From NCBI GenBank assembly GCA_947396885.1, contig OX377202.1, positions 69,226,643 to 69,290,642 of the forward strand: a DNA stretch of 64,000 bases, written 5' to 3'. The stretch comes from Heligmosomoides polygyrus polygyrus. Taxonomy: Eukaryota; Nematoda; Chromadorea; Rhabditida; Heligmosomidae. Of this stretch, positions 10,010 through 19,044 are shown piece after piece. The translations under genes were made by a program, and so were the position numbers. The notes below the pieces were generated by a model. That model saw only the letters and a list, made by a program, of their open reading frames with translations, was not told the DNA's origin and ran no database searches. Within the stretch, counting starts at the first letter, position 1, and every line of letters begins with the position of its first letter.

Positions 10010-10765
10010 CTAACTCAGGTGGGTGGGCGAGCTTATATTTACGGACCACCTGCCCCGGGGACCCCCTTGAGCACGACCACGTAGGTCAAACCCGCAGAGG
10101 TCGACGAAGGGCGCCAGTTCTTGCGTCACCGCGATGCACTCCTCCTTGCGGTTGATTTTTGGATTTTGGGCAGCGATCCGAAACGCTTCGAGTGTTCTGC
10201 GTGCCGAGATGTCGCGCTCGCGCGCCAAGATCTTCACAGCCACCTCAACCATTGCGCCACCATGGCTTCGGACCCTGTGCTCCCCCAAAGGGGTCGACAC
10301 ATTGGACTTCTTTAGGCCGTCCAAGTGCTCCTTTACCCTTGTACAAAGGGGTCTGCCCGTCTCCCCTATATACCCCTCTCCACATTGACTGCAGGTAATG
10401 AGATACACCACCCCCGATGTCATGCAGTCTCCTTCGCTTCCAAACGGGCAGATAACACAGGATGGCGTGGTGCATGTCCTGTCGTACAGCCGATTCCTGA
10501 CTAGTTGCCCCTTTAGGTTGGTGGGAGGAACCTCTATCACTCTCACCAGCTCCTCTAGACCTGCCTTGCGTAGGCATGTGCGGACGGCCGCGCTTGTTTC
10601 GTCTGTCCAAAAAGGGATGCAGAAGGGTATTTTTCCATCGTCCTGACGATGAGCGGCCGCCACAGCTCGCCGTCTCCGCCATCCCTGAAACCTTTCCGCT
10701 GGATACCCGTTTGTTCTGGCAATACCACTCGCCATTATTCTTTGACGTGGCTTTCTGCTCCGCAT
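10010..10765 (-). CDS. PLE fragment: RT C-terminus and GIY-YIG endonuclease
   Basis: A 251-codon open frame. The C-terminal half is a GIY-YIG nuclease: GVVYLITCSQCGEGYIGETG followed by the conserved Arg region RPLCTRVKEHLDG, His in GEHR, and a Glu-bearing RTLEAFRIAAQNPKINRKEE. Just before it is a cysteine-rich stretch (CTTPSCVICPFGSEGDC), as in PLEs with a zinc knuckle between RT and nuclease. The enzyme is presumed to nick the target for RT priming. The frame is offset from the RT frame upstream by a frameshift near 10760, so the frame's ATG is not the natural start. It terminates at 10010. Confidence 0.88.
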   Translation of the reverse strand: MRSRKPRQRIMASGIARTNGYPAERFQGWRRRRAVAAAHRQDDGKIPFCIPFWTDETSAAVRTCLRKAGLEELVRVIEVPPTNLKGQLVRNRLYDRTCTTPSCVICPFGSEGDCMTSGVVYLITCSQCGEGYIGETGRPLCTRVKEHLDGLKKSNVSTPLGEHRVRSHGGAMVEVAVKILARERDISARRTLEAFRIAAQNPKINRKEECIAVTQELAPFVDLCGFDLRGRAQGGPRGRWSVNISSPTHLS

Positions 10766-11165
10766 CAGACGAAACTAAGGCCGCTGTTCGAAACATATTT
10801 CGAACTATTCCTCTCTTCGTAGTGGTCGGATGAGAGGATCGGAAGTGGACAAGGATATTTTTGTTGCTCGGCTTGCGGTACCACCTCGTCCTGAAAACTC
10901 CTCCAGAGAGGCAAACCTGCACGTTCAAGAATGGAAGCCAGTTTTCTGTAGGTACCTCTATAGTGAGCTTTATATGCTCCGACTGTTCGTTCAGCAGGTG
11001 GAAACAGGTGTCCATCTCAGATTGAGTGGAACACACTACGAAACAGTCGTCTATGTACCTACAGTAAACGACAGGTTTGCGGTCTATGAGCGGAGCTTCC
11101 ACTTTCGACATGAATGCTACCGCAAGCACGGGAGCCGATCGTTGTCCCATTGCCAGTCCTCTCAC
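10750..11165 (-). CDS. PLE reverse transcriptase fragment with YIDD catalytic box
   Basis: The frame opens at 11165 with RGLAMGQRSAPVLA (RT motif B) and continues to YCRYIDDCFVV. The catalytic YIDD is at 11057-11046. Next come NWLPFLNVQV, FRTRWYRKPSNKN and RSSHPTTTKRGIVRNMFRTA, which are standard in Penelope-like RTs after the palm. The true frame ends near 10760, where a frameshift leads into the GIY-YIG frame. The open frame formally continues to 10245 out of register. Upstream it joins the next fragment by another frameshift near 11170. Confidence 0.88.
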
Positions 11166-11177
11166 CTGACTGTAGTA

Positions 11178-12200
11178 CTATCCGCACCACCTGAATATGT
11201 TGCACTTTAGGCACTCATTCAGCAATGTCATGATCTGCTCAATGCTGAGGCCGTAAAAGTTCAAACTGGCCTGGTGTTCGGTGAGGATTTCGAATACGGC
11301 CTGCAAGGCGCTTTCCTTGGAAACGTTTGTGTACAACGAGGATACATCAAACGATTCCATCACATACCCATCCTCAACCGTGGTTGTGTTGAGCACTTGA
11401 AGGAATGCCTCAGTGTTTGGCAAGTGTGAGGGAATACATTTGAACAGCTGTACCAGGACAAGATTGAGAAGCCACCAGATGCGATCTGTGGGACCAGCAA
11501 CGTTACTTACAATGGGCCTAACCTTAAATAGGGAGGGGTCGACAGCGGTAGCACCCCCGGGAGGTAGCTTGTGTGTCTTAATAAGTACGTATAGCACTGG
11601 ACACATAGGTAGTTCACACCTGAGCCGTGTAACTACTCCTCTAGGAAGGTTTGCCGACCTGGCAATCTCTGTCCATTTCCTGTTTAGGCGGCGGAACTGC
11701 TTGACAAATTCCTCATGAGAGGAAGGGGCATAAACGGTGTCATCTTGAAGATGAATCCTCGTTATGGCCTTGTCCAGCTCTTGAGAGAGCACCACAAATT
11801 CCCCACCTTTGTCACTAACTGTGACTCTTATGGCACCAGATTTTGCCAGTTCCCTTATTTCCCTCAAACCACTTCTTTCTACCGCTGTCAGATTAGAGAC
11901 CCTGGAAATGCAGGACCGCTCAGCACTCCGACGCAGCACCGTGAGCAGGGAATTCGCAAATATGCGAAATTTTGCATCTACCATAGGATTTGCCTCCTGG
12001 GGCCCAATGTACGTCGCTGGGAAGGGAGGAGGCGATATTGTCGTGCTACTGGCAACACCGGACCCGATCCCCCGCGCATCGATCCTGGCCCTATGCCGCA
12101 GGTGATAATGCAACGACTGGAGGTTGCCTACGATCTTGCGCGCTGCGCTAGCAGAAAAACACTGAGCAGGGGCGAAACTGGGCCCCAGGGCCCGAAACTG
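11178..12200 (-). CDS. PLE reverse transcriptase, N-terminal and palm fragment
   Basis: A 345-codon open frame on the minus strand. Motifs in order: VTVSDKGGEFVVLS, YVLIKTHKLPPGG, FKVRPIVSNVAGPTD, and SFDVSSLYTNV with the first catalytic Asp (about residue 290). These are diagnostic of Penelope-like RTs. The frame's ATG (12215) lies inside the inverted copy, so the natural N-terminus is missing; the element breaks at about 12200. It ends at a stop at 11178, about 10 bases before motif B resumes in another frame. Confidence 0.88.
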   Translation of the reverse strand, partial: QFRALGPSFAPAQCFSASAARKIVGNLQSLHYHLRHRARIDARGIGSGVASSTTISPPPFPATYIGPQEANPMVDAKFRIFANSLLTVLRRSAERSCISRVSNLTAVERSGLREIRELAKSGAIRVTVSDKGGEFVVLSQELDKAITRIHLQDDTVYAPSSHEEFVKQFRRLNRKWTEIARSANLPRGVVTRLRCELPMCPVLYVLIKTHKLPPGGATAVDPSLFKVRPIVSNVAGPTDRIWWLLNLVLVQLFKCIPSHLPNTEAFLQVLNTTTVEDGYVMESFDVSSLYTNVSKESALQAVFEILTEHQASLNFYGLSIEQIMTLLNECLKCNIFRWCG

Positions 12201-12208
12201 GAGACTGC

Positions 12209-12622
12209 ATGACATCGGGGGTGGTGTATCTCATTAACTGCAGTCAATGTGGAGAGGGGTATATAGGGGAGACGGGCAGACCCCTTTGTACAAGGGTAAA
12301 GGAGCACTTGGACGGCCTAAAGAAGTCCAATGTGTCGACCCCTTTGGGGGAGCACAGGGTCCGAAGCCATGGTGGCGCAATGGTTGAGGTGGCTGTGAAG
12401 ATCTTGGCGCGCGAGCGCGACATCTCGGCACGCAGAACACTCGAAGCGTTTCGGATCGCTGCCCAAAATCCAAAAATCAACCGCAAGGAGGAGTGCATCG
12501 CGGTGACGCAAGAACTGGCGCCCTTCGTCGACCTCTGCGGGTTTGACCTACGTGGTCGTGCTCAAGGGGGTCCCCGGGGCAGGTGGTCCGTAAATATAAG
12601 CTCGCCCACCCACCTGAGTTAG
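12209..12622 (+). CDS. GIY-YIG endonuclease domain, inverted PLE copy
   Basis: A 137-codon open frame almost identical to the C-terminus of the minus-strand copy: GVVYLINCSQCGEGYIGETG, RPLCTRVKEHLDG and the Glu-containing RRTLEAFRIAAQNP. The only clear change in the catalytic segment is YLIN versus YLIT. The RT is absent because this copy begins at about 12200 inside the cysteine-rich linker. The near identity suggests both parts arose in one insertion event. It is probably not expressed as an independent protein. Confidence 0.88.
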   Translation: MTSGVVYLINCSQCGEGYIGETGRPLCTRVKEHLDGLKKSNVSTPLGEHRVRSHGGAMVEVAVKILARERDISARRTLEAFRIAAQNPKINRKEECIAVTQELAPFVDLCGFDLRGRAQGGPRGRWSVNISSPTHLS

Positions 12623-12782
12623 CCTAGCTCCAGCTAAAGGTGACTGGTGGATCATCTCGACCTCCACCGCAAAGGTTAGCGTTGCTGGTTTCTACTACAT
12701 CGCTCCTTGTCTCCTTGTTTCCTTAGGAATTAGTTTCTGTAAGATGAAATAGTGTTTGGGCGAATAGTTTCCAAATGTTACT

Positions 12783-12844
12783 TCGACTCTTCCAGGCTCT
12801 GACGAAGGCGACATCGCCGAAACGTTAGCCAGAATAAAGGTCGA
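12783..12844 (+). ncRNA. Hammerhead ribozyme motif, end of inverted PLE copy
   Basis: Full minimal hammerhead layout: outer stem I TCGAC (12783-12787) with GTCGA (12840-12844), inner stem I GGCT with AGCC, core CTGACGA (12799-12805), stem II GGCG-ACAT-CGCC, core GAAA (12819-12822), and stem III reduced to the self-complementary ACGT. The predicted cleavage site follows GTT. A palindromic short stem III suggests activity as a dimer, as described for PLE hammerheads. All core residues are intact in this copy. Confidence 0.75.
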
Positions 12845-12888
12845 TACCAATCTTGGTCAACAGCTGCAGTCAACTTCATATCATCAGT

Positions 12889-12904
12889 GTTTATGTAACA
12901 TTGT
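12889..12904 (+). repeat. Target-site duplication, right copy
   Basis: Direct-repeat partner of 9691-9706, 15 of 16 bases identical. Confidence 0.7.
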
Positions 12905-12989
12905 AATATGTTCATTGTGTTCGTTAAACTGTGACTGTTCACGTGCAGTACCGGATGTCTTTTGGTCATTGGACGGAAAGACCGCGCAG

Positions 12990-13570
12990 GTGAACTTAGG
13001 CCGCTTTGGAACCTTCAAAAGCGGAATTTTCGAATAACTTCTTTAGAAATCAAGTACTCGTGAAAATAAACACATGTTTAAACTTAGCAGCTCAATCACT
13101 ATCTTTTGGCATATAAACCTCAGTAGAGTTGAGCAATGCATATAGGCCCGACAGAATCAATCGAGTGGGCGCGACAACATGTAGAGCGAGCGTTTGGGGA
13201 GCTTTATCGGTAATTCCTAGCCGTTCTAATTAGGAATTGATCTACGACTATCCAGCTTGCATTTGGAATGCGCCATGAACAATGCATACAGAATCTAACC
13301 TAACAATCGAGTGAGCGCGATAGATTTCAAAATTGCACGCGCGGGCGTGTTCGGAGCGCCATAACTCTGTCGACATCGAGTCGTCGGTGGCGGCTCGTGG
13401 ATTTTGTAGGAAGTAGAAGACTTTAGTAGCCTGCAAAGGTACACCTTTGTAACTTCTAAACAGGCGAAATTATAGCGGTGCGAATATGCAGGTTAGCGTT
13501 GTATGACACGATTATCTCCAATTTCAGTCGACCACTGTGGGAAGACGCGACGAGCTGACGGCATACAAAT
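12990..13570 (+). repeat. Dispersed repeat R, copy 1 (internal dimer)
   Basis: Clearly similar to 57760-58200. Shared blocks include AATCAAGTACT, CAATGCATA, AATCAATCGAGTGGGCGCGA and GGGAAGACGCGAC. Each copy contains two diverged subunits about 145-157 bp apart, both marked by CAATGCAT followed by TCAATCGAGTGGGCGC-like sequence. No coding capacity. Both copies lie next to Penelope-like elements. Confidence 0.65.
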
Positions 13571-14200
13571 GCATAGTCAAACAGGCCACTTAAGTTACTT
13601 TGCGAAGAAATGCTCACAACTTCCCAGCTGCTTAACATGCCTTAGTCCCACTCGCCATTTTAGAGCGGCAGAGGGCAGCAGTGAAGTTTCTTCCGCCCTT
13701 TCTCGCCCACATATGAGTTTTCACTCGCAATGATTCCGTTCTGTTCAGCTTGAAAAGCTCTATCGAATGGTGTCACTCTCAATCAATTCTGGAAATATTG
13801 ATTTTTCGACAATTTCCCATTGAGGGCGTGGGCGCCCTAGGCCGAGCCCGCGCGGACGATGTCGTCATCGAAAATTGAAATTTTTGAAATTGGCGCGTTA
13901 GAATCTTGCTATTGATAATTCAAATAATTCAGCTTTCGTGTGTCACGTTGTCCATCCTAGCGAAGTGGGCCACCAAAGGACGCCTTGGACACGGCGACGT
14001 TTGCCAGTCGGCTGTTCTTTTTGAGCTCAACAATGGGCGATTATCAGAGAATTTATAGCCTTGGCACCCATATTTGTGATATGTCAAGCTAGAAACGAAT
14101 CACGCTACGAATGATGATCATGCACTGAGTGTCGTGATTCAGAAGACGTGTTGAATAAGGCTTAGCACATTGGGTTGGGAACACTGAGTAGCACTGAAAA
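13571..14200. other. Unassigned stretch
   Basis: No coding or repeat structure recognised. Confidence 0.4.
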
Positions 14201-14298
14201 TACAATACCGCCCGCGTCGCGCGGTCAAAAAGACGGTTTGCGACGGATTTTTCCGTCGCAAACCGTCTTTTTGACCGCGCGACGCGGGCGGTATTGTA
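14201..14298. mobile_element. Perfect 98-bp hairpin MITE
   Basis: Two perfect 47-bp inverted arms (14201-14247 and 14252-14298) around a TTTT loop. Each arm begins TACAATACCGCC and is very GC-rich. The outermost TA on both sides could be a TA target duplication of a Tc1/mariner-type MITE. Perfect arms suggest recent insertion or strong hairpin correction. Confidence 0.8.
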
Positions 14299-14489
14299 GC
14301 AGCTCCAGTTATTATTAGAAGGGAATGTCAGTCCAGTGATCCATACGTGTACTGCACATTCACAAATTTGCTTTTAACAATTTTCGTCCCACCCTTCCCA
14401 GTACTCTGATAATGCGTTTATGTATTACGCCGTGCTGAAATTGGAATAACCAACTTAAATCCAACTGTAATCACACACCATCAGTAGAC

Positions 14490-14632
14490 ACATACATATG
14501 TGCATACATGAATGTCGCGTATGTCCTCTTTCTTCGCCCGAGTCCCTTTCTCTTCTAGATACATACATATGTGCATACCTGAATGTCGCAGGTGTCCTCT
14601 TTCATCACCCGATTCCCTTTCTCTTCTCTTGG
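14490..14632 (+). repeat. Tandem duplication, 71-bp unit x 2
   Basis: ACATACATATGTGCATAC recurs at 14490 and 14561. Each copy is followed by GAATGTCGC, GTCCTCTTTC and TCCCTTTCTCTTCT, with a few mismatches. Confidence 0.85.
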
Positions 14633-16960
14633 TTGATGCGACTTGTGTGCGTTGTTATTCGACCTTAACATTGGTTCCATAGTGATACAGCTGGATTAAT
14701 TAGACCGTTTGGTAGTTTTGAAGAAACACGGCTTTAATCCACAGCACTGCATCTAGCAGCGTGTTCTCGTAGTGGCTCACCAACGAACGAAATTCGTCCG
14801 ACGATTCGCTTCGTATGCATCACCGGGTCAGAATGGCTCAACGTTCCTCGAGTCGTCCTTGTGTTGTTTTTGAATTCATAAGTACGCACCAGGTTAGATA
14901 AAAAGGGTAGACGTCACAATTTCTCACTGACTTGGATACGGTAATGACGCCAGTTTCGAAGAGATCTAGAACTCTCGAGTGTATTTCACTCACCTCACTT
15001 CAACAACGTCGGTCTGCTCTGTGCGACCACTTCTTGCAAGGGTATCAATCAAGGTATCACGGCCAAACTAAACATGGGCGGGAAGTGAGCCATCAGCCCA
15101 GATACGAATGCCGAATTCTAAAGTCCCGTTCCTTCAAATTATACTACCTAGCCGACGTACAACTTCGCCCATAAAATGCTCCAACGATAGCCCCGTAAGC
15201 TCCCCTTTTGTTTCCATTTGTTCGGCCTAAACTCTATCTCTTCGCTTATTATGCTGTAGGAGGCCCATCCACTCACTTGATACCCTTAGCCATTACAAGT
15301 AAAGTGGGTGAAATGGAGTTAATTTCAACGACACAGCTTGTTGATTAAGATGTTCCACTCCCAAGCTAGCTCAGAAGAATGAAACATATCCTAAGGAGAA
15401 TTGCAAGTAAATGTTGGGGCCACGTTAATCGATCGTCGCTGTTAACAGCAAAAGCACGAAAATTAGGTGTTCGCCAAATCCATGTTCTGAGCTTCAGAAA
15501 AACAATTGCAAAAAGGTGAAAATTCCAGAAGTAAGCCAAGGATTTTGAAAGTCTCCATAGTACGGGTGGTTGAGTGCAGAACCGCGAAATCAGAAACTGT
15601 TTTCGGGCGGAAATAGGATGGAATATGCCCTGTGAGTTCGCTTGGAATGGAGGAACAATTTGCATACTTCTGCTATTCCAATATTTCCTTAGCCTTCGTC
15701 TGCTCTTCTTTGCTTCAACTCCTGACTGTCCTTTAGTCCCTGCAATGTACGCCATCAGCCCCTGCAGTCGCTTGACCATAGTGCCACTCAAAACGGCTCC
15801 ATCGCAGCCTGCTGGAAGCGATAAGAGGGACAGGGCAAATGGGCTTTTTTGAGCTGCATGTGGCAATGAGTTCACACTGACTGCGCCCGAACAAATGCTC
15901 TCGTCCGGAAGCGCTCCAGTCCGGGATGAATGCTCGGCCGCTCCTTTCGTGTAGAGATGGATCGACTGAAAGTCCACTCACCTGCCCTGGCTGTGTCGAT
16001 TAATTTTCTGCTTCAGCTCTGATTCAATTCCTTTGTCTAGACTGCTGCTCCTTGGGAAAACGGTCACATTTGTATATAAGGGGGGGGGGGTTCTCCAGGA
16101 ACAATCTAGCATCTTCAAGCTATGGCTGCCGAGGGAAGGAGAGTTGTTGTCTTTCAGAACGAGTGTTGTGATTACAATAACCCCTTATGAAGTCATGGTT
16201 ATTACTACGTAGGAGCACACAGTTCTGCGATTTGGGATGAATGCGTTTGTTTCCAATTCGACAGCGTGACGCACGGACGTCACACCGCTTTCAAATCGGT
16301 CTCTGTCCATGGCAACTAAATCTATCCTCCCTATCCGTGCTCTAGCTACGCAGGAAGCGCATTCGAAAACAAGGCAACGATAATTGCCATGGATGGATCT
16401 GCCATTTATTCTTCTTCTTCTTCATTCTTCTATTCTACTCAGGCGGTCGGTATTCGGCGCCCCTGCGATCACTCGCAAATCAGTCTTGTCTGGTGCCGCA
16501 TAGTAGCCTTACCATTGGATGAGTTTCATTCTCGGACTCCTCCTCATTTCGGTTATTTGCTCTCCGTTCGGTGAGCTTTTTAACAGCATAAGCCTATTGC
16601 ATTACTAATTATGCAGGGATAGGGGCCCGCAAGGCAAACGTGTTTAGCAGCATAAGCCTACTGCAGCATAGCATATCTGTAAACCGCTGGAGTTTTACTC
16701 GAGGGCACTTCTGTTTTGCTTCTTTCTTCCTAAAATACTTTTTCCATAGTTCATTTCTTCTGCCAGAAAGGCAGTGCATAGTCTTCAGTTGACTGACTAC
16801 AAGAAACATCAGTTCCCAAAAAGATTTCCTCACGTGTGAGCTCGGCGACTCGGCGACTGACTCTTTCCAGTTGTTTCAGAATTTTTCGCTGCAGGATCAA
16901 ATTCCGTGAGGGATTTTGTTGGTAGTTGCTGTCTCATTCAGTACAAGAACATATGAGAGA
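14633..16960. other. Unassigned stretch with one longer open frame
   Basis: The longest open frame is 203 codons on the minus strand (15977-15366). I recognise no domain in it, and its composition does not persuade me that it is coding. A G10 run is at 16081-16090. AGCATAAGCCTA is repeated near 16584 and 16651. Confidence 0.35.
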
Positions 16961-16967
16961 ACAGTAG

Positions 16968-17261
16968 CGTCGACCAATAAGGGATTCTTTGAATTCTTCT
17001 CTTTCCTACCGAAAGGGACATCAAGTAGTGCGTGGTATGTATTTATTTCCGAAATGTTTTTGCTGTATAGAAAAACAAACACAATTTTTAACAGGTTTTA
17101 AGATGTTCCAAGTACCATATTTCAATTACGTCTATAAATGCACTGACGGTAAATTACGCTGTGACCCACTGGAGAAACCAGAGGCTATGTCTGAAAATTT
17201 GTCTCTCGGAGTGTGGCAGCAAACCTGCTCTGTTGGTCAAATGCAATGCATAGCCACTTAG
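16968..17261 (+). other. Candidate two-exon gene end (possible host gene)
   Basis: From 17096 the frame reads FKMFQVPYFNYVYKCTDGKL, then LRCDPLEKPEAM and WQQTCSVGQMQC, ending at TAG (17259-17261). Four cysteines are spaced as in small disulfide-rich proteins. An AATAAA lies 8 bases past the stop (17269). A possible 61-bp intron (GTATGT at 17035, TTTTTAACAG ending 17095) joins an upstream segment in the matching phase. Nematode introns are often this short. The start and upstream exons are not visible and the family is unknown. Confidence 0.25.
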
Positions 17262-17274
17262 CCGATCCCAATAA

Positions 17275-18860
17275 ACTTGAACACAATCCGTCAGTTTTTT
17301 CGAGCCTTATCCCGTGCATTTCACTGAGTCATCTAAGGATGCTGACGAGGCTTATGGAGCTCAAGTACACTTGAGAGAGGGCTCCGGATCTTCCACACCG
17401 GCTTGTTCGCATCACGCTAGTCCATCTGGGTTGGTTTATGCTGTGTCCGTAACACTTAAAGTTAACCAGAACTCTTCGTTCTCTCAGTTTTACCTTCTTT
17501 CTGGCTTTGCACGAAACCGTCCAGCAGCTTTAGAGAGGCACACCTCGAAAGATGATTAAGCCGCATAAGTCATTGGAGTGCATCTCATATGTCTTAACGG
17601 CCACACAGAGTCCGTGGTTTGATTTAGATGTTCGGATTTCTCTGTACTTGTTTTTTCCGACTCTGAAGAAAAATGAAAGCATTGAAGTCGTCGCTTGACC
17701 ATCCCAGAGGAATTCGCCTCGCACTTGATCTCTGGGAGAAGTGAAATGCGGGTTTGGCCTATGGAAGGTGGCATATGTATAGAGTATGTAGTGGGAGGTT
17801 CCGGCTGTCATTGCAGCACCTCGAATCAACCTCTAGGTTGATTCTCGGTGCAGACCAACTGGACAGTTCTTCTTTGGTGCATAAGTTCAATTAACCGTCG
17901 CGTTACCAACAATGTTCAATTTGCAATACATACATGTAAGCCGCATCTGGTCGAAGAAGAATGTCGTTCCTCCGTGCATCAGACGGAGCAGACTTTGGGT
18001 TCCGCATTTCATAGCCTAGTAGATCCACAGTTTTCAAATCCGATTCGCCAGTCTGCAGTAAAAAAAACCATTACCATTGATTTGGCGGAGCAACCTGTTG
18101 AACTATTCCTTCTTAGCAGCATTGTGAGCTACTGTTGACCAAGGTACCCTCAAATCTGACCAATATAACTCAACTCTCTCCAAGGCTGAAACTACGCAGC
18201 CGTTCTTGCAACATGTTTTGCGAGAGTTGCGTAATAGAGTGATTTGATGTGACATCACTTTTCATGAACACTCAAAACGAAGAAGCCTCGGGCACGCTAC
18301 CTGAAATGCCAGGTCAGCATGCAAAGAATAAATAATGAAGGACGGAGTCAATCAATCCCTGTTTTGGGTGCGTCACATTTCTTCGTTCCATTTCCGGATA
18401 TTATGGATAAAATGTGAATGCACATTTGGCCTATACTCGTGGTGAAGGTTTCGTTCGTCAGGGCGGAAGCCGATCCAGGAACCTCGATTCTGGTTCGGGC
18501 TCAAGTAGTGAGGTCGATCAGCGACTACCGCTGGTTCTCAAAATTGCTTCATAATAAGGGCACAACGGAACCTAGCTGGTTCTCCGTTGATGAACCGTCG
18601 CTATATAGACGGTTGCTCTGTCGTAACCGCGGCAGTCTGGAACGGATGAGTGTTTCATGCCCTTGGTCCTGCAATTTCAGTGCATCGCGCTTGCGCACTA
18701 GGGGATCCTACAAAGCGGTTGGCGCGCTTATCACGCAGCTCAGTCCAGGTGGAGAACGTGGCAGCCAGCTCGAAATGGTACCGTAAGCCAAGCGCCAAGA
18801 ACACCTAGGCTCATGTCAGATCTCTGCACCGCATTGGTATACCTTGGTAAATCACTATAC
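17275..18860. other. Unassigned stretch
   Basis: Open frames up to 122 codons (18418-18786, plus) lack recognisable motifs. A perfect 20-bp palindrome at 17823-17842 is isolated. Confidence 0.4.
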
Positions 18861-18863
18861 CTG

Positions 18864-19041
18864 GGGCCGAATTCATCAACGACTTACATAGCTTTAACGG
18901 AGGGTTGCAAACTCATCAAGCGATATGGTGAGCGATGAGCCGCGTTATCCGAGCTTTTAACGCGGCTTATCGCTCACCATATCGCTTGGTAGGCTTACAG
19001 TTCTCCGTGAAAGTTACGTAAGTCGTTGATGAATCCGGCCC
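18864..19041. mobile_element. Foldback MITE, 178 bp
   Basis: The left arm begins GGGCCGAATTCATCAACGAC. The right end, read inwards, begins GGGCCGGATTCATCAACGAC. Arms of about 85 bp pair across the element, including a CAAGCGATATGGTGAGCGAT block in both arms. CTG directly flanks both ends (18861-18863 and 19042-19044), a possible 3-bp target duplication. Confidence 0.75.
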
Positions 19042-19044
19042 CTG

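Larger units (their letters stand above)
9707..12888 (-). mobile_element. Penelope-like element with head-to-head inverted 3' end
   Basis: The main copy reads on the minus strand: RT (12200 to about 10760), GIY-YIG endonuclease (about 10440-10010), 3' region and hammerhead motif (9849-9788). Its 5' end is cut at about 12200 and fused to a plus-strand, nearly identical copy of its own 3' end (12200-12888), which holds the GIY-YIG domain and a hammerhead. A 16-bp direct duplication flanks the whole. PLEs are known for inverted and partial tandem arrangements and for hammerhead ribozymes. Frameshifts near 11170 and 10760 make the main copy inactive. The coding signature (YIDD RT plus C-terminal GIY-YIG) separates it from LTR and LINE elements. 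Confidence 0.92.

Noticed and set aside
10121..10833. Several plus-strand open frames across the PLE
   Set aside because: They are antisense shadows of the RT and GIY-YIG coding strand.
15366..15977. 203-codon minus-strand gene
   Set aside because: No motif, odd composition and no splice or promoter support; recorded only as an unassigned open frame.
17823..17842. 20-bp perfect palindrome as a regulatory site
   Set aside because: Isolated, with no gene beside it and no second copy.
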